From: Candidatus Nitrosocosmicus sp.
Lineage (GTDB): Archaea; Thermoproteota; Nitrososphaeria; Nitrososphaerales; Nitrososphaeraceae
Assembly (NCBI GenBank): GCA_030452275.1
Contig: JAKDMR010000031.1
Coordinates: 1 to 12,260, forward strand
Direction: 5' to 3'
DNA length: 12,260 nucleotides
Of the stretch, positions 1-5,739 are shown piece by piece (the stretch's first letter is position 1; every line of letters starts with the position of its first letter). The translations under genes and the position numbers were made by a program. The notes below the pieces were generated by a model, which was given only the letters and a program-made list of their open reading frames with translations, was not told the DNA's origin and made no database searches.

Positions 1-57
1 CATACGCTAGACAGAAATAAAGCTCTTTTGACTAATTACGCAAGAGATCTTATATAG
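1..57 (+). CDS. C-terminal end of an unidentified protein (partial)
   Basis: Frame 1 is open from the window edge to a TAG stop at 55-57. It encodes an 18-residue tail reading HTLDRNKALLTNYARDLI. The other two plus frames are stopped within the first 20 bases or so, so this is the only plus-strand frame that could be coding. The composition (mixed charged and hydrophobic, helix-like) looks like a genuine C-terminus. The fragment is too short to assign to a family. A copy of the GAGGGAGGAG repeat starts right at the stop codon, so it may form part of the 3' end of this transcript. The gene would have to continue upstream of the window for this call to hold. Confidence 0.4.
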   Translation, partial: HTLDRNKALLTNYARDLI

Positions 58-91
58 ATTCGGGTCCAGAGGGAGGAGTGCTGATATAGGT
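56..91 (+). repeat. Dispersed intergenic repeat A, copy 1
   Basis: This element has the core AGAGGGAGGAGTGCTGATAT at 68-87, preceded by GATTCGGGTCC. The 20-base core is identical to positions 2129-2148. The left half (TCGGGTCCAGAGGGA) also matches the minus-strand copy at 5356-5391 with few differences. It lies immediately after the stop of the left-edge gene. Confidence 0.6.
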
Positions 92-162
92 AGTTAAAAG
101 AGATTCTACTTTTAGGAGTATGATTGAATTCTCTTTCGTTTTCATTCAAGTTGTTTAATCTT

Positions 163-447
163 TTACACAACTTTTGCAAGTCTAATAATCCTATTTCTTT
201 CTTTGTTCTTTTCTCCTGATATTATATCAATACGGTCTTCTTTCAGGTTGGGATTAATCTCATTAATCTTTGAGGTTATATTGTTTGATGCATTGGACTA
301 CTAACCTCCCTTTTAATTATGGTTTTGTTTGATGTGGAATGTCTCAATTCTTCGTAATATAGGGTGGGGCTCCTTCCCGAACAACCATTTATCTTTTTCT
401 TTCAAAAGCAGCAAAGCTTCTGAAACATCGTAAGATTCAATCATCAC
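163..447 (-). pseudogene. Possible decayed gene: two protein-like segments in one frame split by stops
   Basis: On the minus strand, ATG at 444 (GTG at 447) opens a 43-residue frame that begins MIESYDVSEALLLLKEKDKW and stops at 313-315. After two further in-frame stops at 298-303 the same frame is open again for 44 residues with no start codon, containing INEINPNLKEDRIDIISG, and stops at 163-165. Both halves have normal protein composition: amphipathic, charged and without low complexity. They share one reading frame, which fits a gene inactivated by nonsense mutations. A TATATA box at 471-476 sits about 27-30 bases before the start, so the first segment could alternatively be a real leaderless small gene (313-444). 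No family was recognised. The call rests on reading-frame behaviour only. Confidence 0.3.
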
Positions 448-469
448 ATCTGGCTATAATCTCTAAAAA

Positions 470-477
470 CTATATAC
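470..477 (-). promoter_or_regulatory. TATA box for the minus-strand frame starting at 444/447
   Basis: The minus-strand sequence AGTATATAGTTTTTA places TATATA about 27-30 bases upstream of the GTG/ATG start at 447/444. That is the spacing expected when an archaeal transcript begins at or next to the start codon. Confidence 0.35.
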
Positions 478-548
478 TGTTTTCATCTATATGCTGCAAT
501 ATAGAATCTATTCGACAGGGTAATCTAATTTCGATACTACAACATTCT

Positions 549-692
549 ATGGGATGTAAATTTTCAACTCCTTGTAAGTATTATAAAAAGGAGCACATTA
601 CCTGTAACGACGATGAAGAGGCTGACGGTTATTGTGGCTGTTACCGTCAGTTTAAGAACTTCTTGAGTAGCAAGACAGGGATACCCATGTGA
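549..692 (+). CDS. Cys-rich small protein, 47 aa, possible metal-binding
   Basis: An ATG at 549 opens a 47-codon frame ending in TGA at 690-692. The protein begins MGCKFSTPCKYYKKEHITCN and continues with DGYCGCYRQF. Five cysteines lie at residues 3, 9, 19, 29 and 31, a C-x5-C-x9-C-x9-C-x-C pattern in a charged, aromatic-rich background. That is far from random AT-rich translation and suggests a small zinc- or iron-binding domain or a redox protein. A 7-base-pair hairpin overlapping the stop codon, followed by a T run, gives it a matching terminator. No clear TATA box was found; TAATCTAA at 521-528 is a weak candidate. It stands alone between the minus-strand remnant and the phosphoesterase gene. 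Its function is unknown and no membrane segment is present. Confidence 0.55.
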   Translation: MGCKFSTPCKYYKKEHITCNDDEEADGYCGCYRQFKNFLSSKTGIPM

Positions 693-728
693 TAGTAAGA
701 CTTTCAATACTATCTTGTTGAATTTTTT
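691..728 (+). terminator. Hairpin plus T-run terminator after the 47-aa gene
   Basis: GATAGTA (691-697) pairs perfectly with TACTATC (708-714) across a 10-base loop. It is followed by a T-rich stretch with six T at 723-728. The stem starts within the TGA stop codon of the Cys-rich gene, which is the right place for transcription termination. Confidence 0.5.
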
Positions 729-976
729 ATGACATCGTATTTTTTGATTAAAAAAGTGTTCATAATAGTTATTAATAATTAAGGATTAATGTTTACTATA
801 CTACATTGTGTTATTGCCAACTAACGCTTATCCCACATACTGATCAATTTAATTAATTATGGTTAATTAACCCGCAAAATACTATACAAATCACTGCCAT
901 TATCCCTTTATTTTGAATTTGCACATCTAAATTGACGATCATTAATTTGATGATGATTTCAGGGTTAGTTTGGTTA
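729..976. other. AT-rich intergenic DNA, no gene seen
   Basis: This stretch is very AT-rich and has no convincing frame. Two TTAATTAA palindromes occur at 849-856 and 863-870, but in such AT-rich DNA they are not significant. It follows the 3' end of the minus-strand phosphoesterase gene. Confidence 0.4.
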
Positions 977-1918
977 TTAAGACACTTTTACATTAAATCG
1001 GTCTCTTTCTGGATATCCATCATCATTGGGAATAAATTTGCCTTCAATAAAATCAGGATAAAATTGCAGTTGCAAAACGCCATATACATCAGAAAAATGA
1101 GTATCATTTTCCTCCATTATTTTATATTGGCTTCTACCTCCAAGTCCACTAATAACATAATTTATACCATCTTTTTCTTCTCTCTGATAATTATGATTAT
1201 GGCCCGAAAGCACCATATCTACTCCAGTAACCTTAAAAAGATCGTGATACCTGACAAATAAACTGTTGTTCCATTCTTCTAAGGTGCTGTGACAAGATAT
1301 CAGTCTAAGAAATTTTAAAATGGAATTGCAATCTGATGAAACAAAAGGAGCATGACTTATCACAATCTTATATACCGCATCCGAATTTTCTAATTCATTT
1401 TTAACAAAGTTAAATTGTTCATTTTCAAGATTGTTTTTCTCGCTATTGCTGTTTTGATTTTCTTTCTCTAGTCCAGTGAAGTTCATGGCTACAACGAGAA
1501 TTTTACTCCCGTTGTGATCGAATGTCTTGCTGTAATATCCCTCTTTGGGAATATTATATTGAAGCATAAGTTGTTTTTTTGTTTCCTCATTACCATCACC
1601 ACTGCCTATATCATGATTACCAATTGCAAGCAATATATGACTAGATACATTTTCTTCTAAAACCCTTGTTTGATCGAAAAAGCAAGCTAAACTTGTATCG
1701 TAAGACAAATCGCCTAAGAACAGAACTAAATTGGGTTGAATATTTACAATTGATGAAATAGTTTGTTTGCCATTGTCATTACAACCGATATCTCCAACCG
1801 CGACGACATTCAATGGCATATTGTTTTGTCCAAATACATTAATCATATTTGATAGCAGTAGAACAGAGATGAAGGATACACCGAGGGTTAAGGAGAATAA
1901 CAAATTGTGATAATTCAC
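977..1918 (-). CDS. Secreted metallophosphoesterase, purple-acid-phosphatase-like
   Basis: This 313-residue protein has an N-terminal hydrophobic segment (about residues 5-28, ending NVFGQ) that is a signal peptide or a membrane anchor, so it probably acts outside the membrane. The calcineurin-like phosphoesterase motifs occur in order: GDIG (D43), GDLSYD (D70, Y73), GNHD (N101, H102), SHAP (H189) and GHNHNYQR (H240, H242). The Asp/Asp-Tyr/Asn/His/His-x-His set is the one used by purple acid phosphatases for a di-metal centre, so a phosphate monoester hydrolase is likely. The substrate is unknown. A TATA-like ATTATAAAT lies about 27 bases before the ATG, which suggests a leaderless transcript and supports this start. 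The frame is full length and intact. Family assignment is firm; the exact activity is inferred. Confidence 0.9.
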   Translation of the reverse strand: MNYHNLLFSLTLGVSFISVLLLSNMINVFGQNNMPLNVVAVGDIGCNDNGKQTISSIVNIQPNLVLFLGDLSYDTSLACFFDQTRVLEENVSSHILLAIGNHDIGSGDGNEETKKQLMLQYNIPKEGYYSKTFDHNGSKILVVAMNFTGLEKENQNSNSEKNNLENEQFNFVKNELENSDAVYKIVISHAPFVSSDCNSILKFLRLISCHSTLEEWNNSLFVRYHDLFKVTGVDMVLSGHNHNYQREEKDGINYVISGLGGRSQYKIMEENDTHFSDVYGVLQLQFYPDFIEGKFIPNDDGYPERDRFNVKVS

Positions 1919-1939
1919 AAAAATTTCTCTTTCTACCCC

Positions 1940-1949
1940 ATTTATAATC
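1940..1949 (-). promoter_or_regulatory. TATA box of the metallophosphoesterase gene
   Basis: On the minus strand GATTATAAATGG is centred about 27 bases upstream of the ATG at 1918. This fits an archaeal TATA box driving a leaderless mRNA. Confidence 0.5.
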
Positions 1950-1982
1950 TAAGATAAAGATATAATTTTCACATTAAAAGGC

Positions 1983-2006
1983 CCGGAGGGGGTGCTGATA
2001 TCGGTG
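1983..2006 (+). repeat. Dispersed repeat A, copy 2
   Basis: CCGGAGGGGGTGCTGATATC followed by GGTG. The 14-base stretch GTGCTGATATCGGT is identical to the copy at 2129-2152. The left part is more diverged. Confidence 0.5.
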
Positions 2007-2067
2007 TTCTGGATGGATTCAAATTTAATATTTAAGACTAAATTCATGAATCTGAGTAGTACTATTC

Positions 2068-2103
2068 GGACCGAGTGGGATATGCGGCAAAAATGACCTG
2101 GAA
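2068..2103 (+). repeat. Repeat B, copy 1
   Basis: GGACCGAGTGGGATATGCGG followed by CAAAAATGACCTGGAA. It matches 2222-2258 over most positions, including TGGGATATG and GCAA, with one single-base indel. Confidence 0.45.
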
Positions 2104-2128
2104 CTTTATCTTAATTATGCATGTGCGT

Positions 2129-2152
2129 AGAGGGAGGAGTGCTGATATCGGT
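2129..2152 (+). repeat. Dispersed repeat A, copy 3
   Basis: AGAGGGAGGAGTGCTGATAT followed by CGGT. The first 20 bases are identical to copy 1 at 68-87, and the last 14 are identical to copy 2. Confidence 0.6.
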
Positions 2153-2221
2153 CTTAAAAATAGACTATTTTAGAGATTGTATTGGCGTAATAAGATATCG
2201 GAACTAAAACATAAAAAGTAT

Positions 2222-2258
2222 GGGCCGAATGGGATATGAAGCAACAATTGACTTGAAA
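2222..2258 (+). repeat. Repeat B, copy 2
   Basis: GGGCCGAATGGGATATGAAG followed by CAACAATTGACTTGAAA. It is the partner of the copy at 2068-2103 and lies about 90 bases after A copy 3, as copy 1 lies about 85 bases after A copy 2. Confidence 0.45.
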
Positions 2259-2410
2259 GATGTGTAGATGCTACATGTATTCGCACGATTTAGTATACAA
2301 TTAGATTATCTGTATTTTAACACATATCCTAAAATCCGTGTTTGTTGCGAATAACTACACATTTGTTTCCAGTTTTGATTCTGTATCTGTTACAAGATGT
2401 TATTTCTAAC

Positions 2411-3661
2411 TTAGCATCCTATTATATCTCGCATATCTCCTAGATTTCTATCTGTAACCTGGTCCAGCAAATCACATGCTCTTTGATCGTTATCGGGATT
2501 ATCATCTGTCAGAATATCTGTTATTTCATTAGCGGAATTGATAGAGTTTGTTATATTTAACGGGTTCTGAATAATACCTTTGATTATGTCTCCATTTGTT
2601 CTAGGCTCTTCATTTGGTGGTGGCGGAGTAGTAACTGGATTGACCGTTACTATCACCTCATCAGGTTCACTGACTATGCCGTCTTCGTTAGTCACAATTA
2701 ATTGAAAAGTAAGATCAGTTTGTTCATTAACTTCAGGAGCATCAAATATCGGATTTGAAGAAAACGGATCGCTTAGGGTAGCTTCCGGCCCACTAAGTTG
2801 GGTCCAAGAGTATGTTAGGGGAGAGCCTTCGGGGTCGGAGCTGTTGCTACCATCTAGTTGAACTACATCATTGCTTCGAACTGGTTGATCAGGTCCGGCG
2901 TCGGCGACAGGTTTTACGATGGGGGGAGTAGTCGTTGATATTATAGAGACATCTTTGGATTTTTGGTTAGCCACGTAAATATTGTCATTACTTGGGTTAT
3001 ACTCTAACATGTATGGTTCGTCACCAACACTTATGGTATCAATCACCGTGTTCGTTGAGCTGTCTATTACGAAGATAGCGCCAGAATCATAAGTGGCAAC
3101 ATAAATATCGCCATTACTGGGGTTATACTCAATTGCTGTTGGATTTGGATCAACATCTACGGTATCTATCACCATGTTCGTAGAGCTGTCTATTATGGAA
3201 ACTGAGCTAGAACCAGCTACATAGATATTTTCATTGCTGGGATTGTATTCTAGATAAGACGGCGAGTGTCTCAGAGGTATAGTATCTATCACCATGTTCG
3301 TTGAACTGTCTATCACTGAAACACTACTATTAAGGAAGTTAGCTACATAGATATTTTCATTACTGGGATTGTATTCTAGATCATCCGGCCATGCTCCACC
3401 TTCGATTGTTTTAATCACTGTATTCGTAGAACCATCTATTACAAAGACATGACCTAAATCATATTCATCCTCAATATGACTAGCAACATAGATATCGCCA
3501 TTACTGGGGTTATACTCAATTGCAGAAGGGGTTTCAATAACATCTATGGTAGATATTACTGAATCGGTCCAAGCTTTCTCAAAACCAAAAAAAGTATTAG
3601 ATATTGTGATCATGAAGATTAGAATTAATATCAACCCATGCGAAATTGTTTTTTTCCCCAT
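2411..3661 (-). CDS. Secreted YVTN beta-propeller repeat protein with PKD domain
   Basis: Read from the ATG at 3661 this is a 416-residue protein. A longer frame could begin at TTG 3688, but the ATG sits directly before a classic KK plus hydrophobic signal peptide (about residues 2-25). Five tandem repeats of 40-47 residues follow (about 36-241), each carrying EYNPSN-x-x-IYVA and IDSSTN-x-VI-x-T, typical of YVTN/NHL-like beta-propeller repeats. Next comes a PKD/REJ-type Ig-like domain (about 251-341: ADAGPDQ, LDGSNSSDPEG, YSWTQLSGP). A Pro-rich linker (TTPPPPNEEP) leads to an Asn/Asp-rich tail ending in two cysteines. No C-terminal membrane anchor is seen, so it is probably secreted or cell-surface associated, perhaps in adhesion or matrix. 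Upstream A/T boxes lie at 3728-3737 and around 3691. Confidence 0.85.
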   Translation of the reverse strand: MGKKTISHGLILILIFMITISNTFFGFEKAWTDSVISTIDVIETPSAIEYNPSNGDIYVASHIEDEYDLGHVFVIDGSTNTVIKTIEGGAWPDDLEYNPSNENIYVANFLNSSVSVIDSSTNMVIDTIPLRHSPSYLEYNPSNENIYVAGSSSVSIIDSSTNMVIDTVDVDPNPTAIEYNPSNGDIYVATYDSGAIFVIDSSTNTVIDTISVGDEPYMLEYNPSNDNIYVANQKSKDVSIISTTTPPIVKPVADAGPDQPVRSNDVVQLDGSNSSDPEGSPLTYSWTQLSGPEATLSDPFSSNPIFDAPEVNEQTDLTFQLIVTNEDGIVSEPDEVIVTVNPVTTPPPPNEEPRTNGDIIKGIIQNPLNITNSINSANEITDILTDDNPDNDQRACDLLDQVTDRNLGDMRDIIGC

Positions 3662-3727
3662 TATTTCAATTATGCTGAAATATGGCAATAAATGATTAGT
3701 TTGATCATTTGAGAAACATTTTCGTGT

Positions 3728-3737
3728 AATATATAAT
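3728..3737 (-). promoter_or_regulatory. Candidate TATA box of the YVTN/PKD gene
   Basis: The minus-strand sequence TTATATATTA would place transcription start near 3707, giving a short leader of about 45 bases to the ATG at 3661. A weaker box near 3691 would instead give a leaderless message. Confidence 0.35.
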
Positions 3738-3840
3738 AGTAAATAGATATGCTAGGGTATTCATAGAGTCAGTTACGAGGCTCGGCTGAAGAAAATGAAC
3801 ATAAATTTTTACATGGGATTCTGTTATACACGCTTTAGAA

Positions 3841-3850
3841 TAATTATAAA
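3841..3850 (+). promoter_or_regulatory. Candidate TATA box upstream of the SIR2-like gene
   Basis: TAATTATAAA would give transcription start near 3872, about 75 bases before the GTG start at 3947. That is longer than the leaderless spacing seen for neighbouring genes, so either the leader is real or the start codon is misplaced. Confidence 0.3.
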
Positions 3851-3866
3851 ACCTCTCCGTATACTG

Positions 3867-3893
3867 TTTGTCAGCTCCCTTCCCTGAACCGTC
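3867..3893 (-). repeat. Probable repeat A, copy 4 (diverged)
   Basis: On the minus strand this reads GACGGTTCAGGGAAGGGAGC followed by TGACAAA. GGTTCAG matches copy 5, and GGGAG..CTGA matches copies 1 and 3 once short gaps are allowed. It is the weakest member of the family. It lies between a TATA-like box and the start of the SIR2-like gene. Confidence 0.3.
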
Positions 3894-3946
3894 AGAGGAT
3901 AAAGTTTATCTTCGAAGGCAATCGCATTGACAATACGACAAATGTA

Positions 3947-4825
3947 GTGTTATTTGGGGCCGGAGCGAGTTATGGTTCTGGGTATATAGATCCCTATCCT
4001 CCACCCTTAGGCATCAATTTATTCACTGAATTAAAAAAAAATTATCCTCAAACATGGGGAAAAATCTCCGAATATGAGCAGTACTTTACAGAAAATTTTG
4101 AAAATGGGATGAGGATTGTTTACGAATCTTCTAAAAAAATAGTAAATATCAACGTATTAATATGTAATATCGCCGAATATTTTTGCAATTTCCGAATAAA
4201 CGATAATTCCAATTTGTATGTAAAACTGATAAATGCAATGGGTTCAAGAACAAATATTATTTATAGTTCCCTGAATTATGACCTTTTATTCGAGTCTGCA
4301 TTGGAAAAAGAAAACGTGAATTATGACTATTTTAATGAACGCAAAGGTGCAGTTAGTTTCTTAAAAATTCACGGTTCCTCCAATTTTCTTCCACCGGGTA
4401 ACAATATATTCATCAATTGTGATTTTCAAGTCAAGAACTCTATCTCTTTTCCAAGCATAGAAGTAGGCGATTGTACCAGAGTAAGGGAGTTTTGTCGGTC
4501 AACAAATTCTATTTCCCCAATCATGGCGATCTATATGCATGACAAACCTCTCTTGATAACTTCACAAAATATTCCTGAGATTCAAGAGAGATGGAGACAA
4601 TATGTCTCGAAGGCGGACAAAATTCTGATTATAGGGGTCAAGCCTAATCCTGATGATAAACATATCTGGGATAGCCTGTCTAATTCAAAAGGAAGAATTG
4701 GTATTGTGGGATCATCAAAACATTTTGATGATTGGAGGAATCTCCATCGTACAAATGATATCGATATTCTTCTAGGTAACTATTGGGAAGAATGCATTGA
4801 TGATTGTATCAAGTTTATTAAGTAA
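3947..4825 (+). CDS. Stand-alone SIR2-like (NAD-binding) protein
   Basis: This is a 292-residue protein of the SIR2-like superfamily. The NAD-binding Gly motif is FGAGASYGSG (residues 3-12). PPPLG follows at 18-22, then SLNYD at 108-112, the IHGSSN motif with candidate catalytic H142, and a C-terminal Rossmann-type segment IIGVKPNPDDKHIWDSLS (229-246). Members of this superfamily deacylate proteins or hydrolyse NAD; many SIR2-like proteins of prokaryotes act in phage defence. No effector partner (TIR, Argonaute, HerA, TPR) lies nearby, so a defence role is only a possibility. The start is GTG. The frame stays open upstream to 3839 without an ATG and encodes NTTNVV just before LFGAGAS, which looks like the rest of the first beta strand, so the N-terminus may be mis-set or damaged. 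It ends two bases before the convergent zinc-ribbon gene. Confidence 0.8.
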   Translation: MLFGAGASYGSGYIDPYPPPLGINLFTELKKNYPQTWGKISEYEQYFTENFENGMRIVYESSKKIVNINVLICNIAEYFCNFRINDNSNLYVKLINAMGSRTNIIYSSLNYDLLFESALEKENVNYDYFNERKGAVSFLKIHGSSNFLPPGNNIFINCDFQVKNSISFPSIEVGDCTRVREFCRSTNSISPIMAIYMHDKPLLITSQNIPEIQERWRQYVSKADKILIIGVKPNPDDKHIWDSLSNSKGRIGIVGSSKHFDDWRNLHRTNDIDILLGNYWEECIDDCIKFIK

Positions 4826-4827
4826 TT

Positions 4828-5040
4828 CTATATTCTATAAATCAAAAATATATGACATCCTGGACACTCATAGTCTCCATAGTATATGCATCCTTCACAC
4901 CGTGAATCATCCATATGATTCGATGAACATTTGATTTTCAGAAACTCATCTTGTCCAAAACCAATAGTCACTCCTTTTCTTGGTCGTATCATAACTAGTT
5001 TACAAAAAGGGCATTTTCTTATTGAATTTGCTAAAGTCAT
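4828..5040 (-). CDS. Small zinc-ribbon-like protein with three CxxC knuckles
   Basis: This 70-residue protein has seven cysteines: CPFC (10, 13), C38, CEGC (48, 51) and CPGC (59, 62). Three CxxC knuckles plus C38 could hold one or two zinc ions. It has no signal peptide or membrane helix and is presumably cytosolic; DNA, RNA or protein binding is possible. The ATG start is supported by a TATA-like TTATAAG at 5066-5072, about 29 bases upstream, which fits a leaderless mRNA. It is convergent with the SIR2-like gene, the stops being almost adjacent, so the two are not co-transcribed. No specific family was recognised. Confidence 0.65.
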   Translation of the reverse strand: MTLANSIRKCPFCKLVMIRPRKGVTIGFGQDEFLKIKCSSNHMDDSRCEGCIYYGDYECPGCHIFLIYRI

Positions 5041-5065
5041 CTGACTTCTACAAGGTTGGGTTTAA

Positions 5066-5072
5066 CTTATAA
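5066..5072 (-). promoter_or_regulatory. TATA box of the zinc-ribbon gene
   Basis: TTATAAG on the minus strand (within CCTGTTATAAGTTAAAC) lies about 29 bases before the ATG at 5040, the usual archaeal TATA distance for a leaderless start. Confidence 0.45.
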
Positions 5073-5076
5073 CAGG

Positions 5077-5295
5077 TTAACCCTGACTATTAAATTTGAC
5101 AAAAACTAGTCTAGAAACAATGAGAACACCCAGGCCAAGTGAGACAATTGGTGGGCTACGTAACCGATCAACTACGGGATTATAATCTGGAATTATTGTT
5201 GAGGATTCACTCTGCTTGAGACCCCTTGCATCCTTTGCATAAATGTCTACAGGATTTGTCACTTCCAAGGCACCGCAAAGGAAGAAAATTCTCAA
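5077..5295 (-). CDS. Small membrane-associated protein, possibly a gene remnant
   Basis: A 72-residue frame reads from TTG at 5295. Its C-terminal part has a hydrophobic segment, PPIVSLGLGVLIVSRLVFVKF (split here as PPIVSLGLGV and LIVSRLVFVKF), followed by a short basic tail, as in a C-terminal membrane anchor. The middle (NPVDIYAKDARGLKQSE) looks like an exposed linker. No ATG is present. The frame stays open upstream to about 5358 and encodes a further hydrophobic run (SNIIFFLLSYN) resembling a signal peptide, again without a start codon. This pattern suggests an anchored secreted protein whose body or start has been lost, or one using a rare start. Repeat A copy 5 lies just upstream on the same strand. 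No family was recognised. Confidence 0.4.
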   Translation of the reverse strand: MRIFFLCGALEVTNPVDIYAKDARGLKQSESSTIIPDYNPVVDRLRSPPIVSLGLGVLIVSRLVFVKFNSQG

Positions 5296-5355
5296 CGTAT
5301 TGTAAGATAGAAGGAAGAAAATTATATTGGAGAAAATAAATCTAGATTGGATTGG

Positions 5356-5391
5356 AGGTCATATCGCTCTCCGTCCCTCTGAACCCGATTC
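5356..5391 (-). repeat. Dispersed repeat A, copy 5
   Basis: On the minus strand this reads GAATCGGGTTCAGAGGGACG followed by GAGAGCGATATGACC. It aligns with copy 1 (GATTCGGGTCCAGAGGGAGG and onward) along nearly the full 35 bases, with a few substitutions and one or two indels. It lies about 60 bases upstream of the TTG start of the 72-residue frame. Confidence 0.55.
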
Positions 5392-5526
5392 CATTCCAGA
5401 TGTATAAAAGTCCGCATATTCATCTCAAATTCATTTCATGTTGGAATTGGTTTGTTATTAAATGGAAAGTTATGATTAGCAATAGCGTTCGTATTTGATT
5501 GAATTTGATTGGTTTTTAAAATGAGG

Positions 5527-5739
5527 TTAATCTAATGACATCTTATTTAATCGGTCTCTTAGTTCTCTGAGTAATGTTTTATCTAGTGTCATCTCTTGAA
5601 CGTTGATTACCTTTCTATCTTTTTTGACCTTTGTGCCCAAGAGATATTGTTCCTTGTATATGTCTCTTCTGTGTATCTTGTATAAATCATTAATATACAA
5701 TTCTTCAGGATATGATTTTAGGCTGTCTTCTACTACCAT
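5527..5739 (-). CDS. Hypothetical protein, 70 aa
   Basis: An ATG at 5739 opens a 70-residue frame. The protein is highly charged, with an N-terminal acidic helix (VVEDSLKSYPEEL), a basic middle (KKDRK) and a C-terminal helix (LLRELRDRLNKMSLD). It has no cysteines, no membrane segment and no recognised motif, and is probably a soluble, mostly helical protein. Composition is normal for the genome, so it is likely to be real. The region upstream has TATTCTATTTGG about 25 bases before the start, a weak TATA candidate. No function can be given. Confidence 0.5.
   Translation of the reverse strand: MVVEDSLKSYPEELYINDLYKIHRRDIYKEQYLLGTKVKKDRKVINVQEMTLDKTLLRELRDRLNKMSLD

Larger units (their letters stand above)
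1981..2259 (+). repeat. Diverged tandem duplication of a ~150-base A+B unit
   Basis: Two boxes alternate: A at 1983, B at 2068, A at 2129, B at 2222. A-to-A is about 144 bases and B-to-B about 154, while the DNA between boxes has diverged beyond simple alignment by eye. Conserved boxes in a diverged background suggest that A and B themselves are under selection or are the recombining parts of an old tandem duplication. No protein-coding frame explains the region. It fills the gap between the 5' end of the phosphoesterase gene and the 3' end of the YVTN/PKD gene. Confidence 0.45.

Noticed and set aside
932..1261. 109-codon plus-strand ORF
   Set aside because: It lies almost wholly antisense to the well-supported phosphoesterase gene and its product is an Ile/Ser-rich translation without any motif.
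3795..3887. ATG frame that could supply an N-terminus for SIR2 by frameshift
   Set aside because: It overlaps the SIR2 frame, but its product shows no SIR2-like sequence and there is no slippery site. Kept only as part of the start-site question.
3900..5040. SIR2-like gene plus zinc ribbon as a two-gene defence system
   Set aside because: The genes are convergent with separate promoters and no known defence partner. There is no evidence that they act together.
5401..5499. 32-codon plus-strand ORF
   Set aside because: Aromatic and basic translation of AT-rich DNA, with no motif or promoter.
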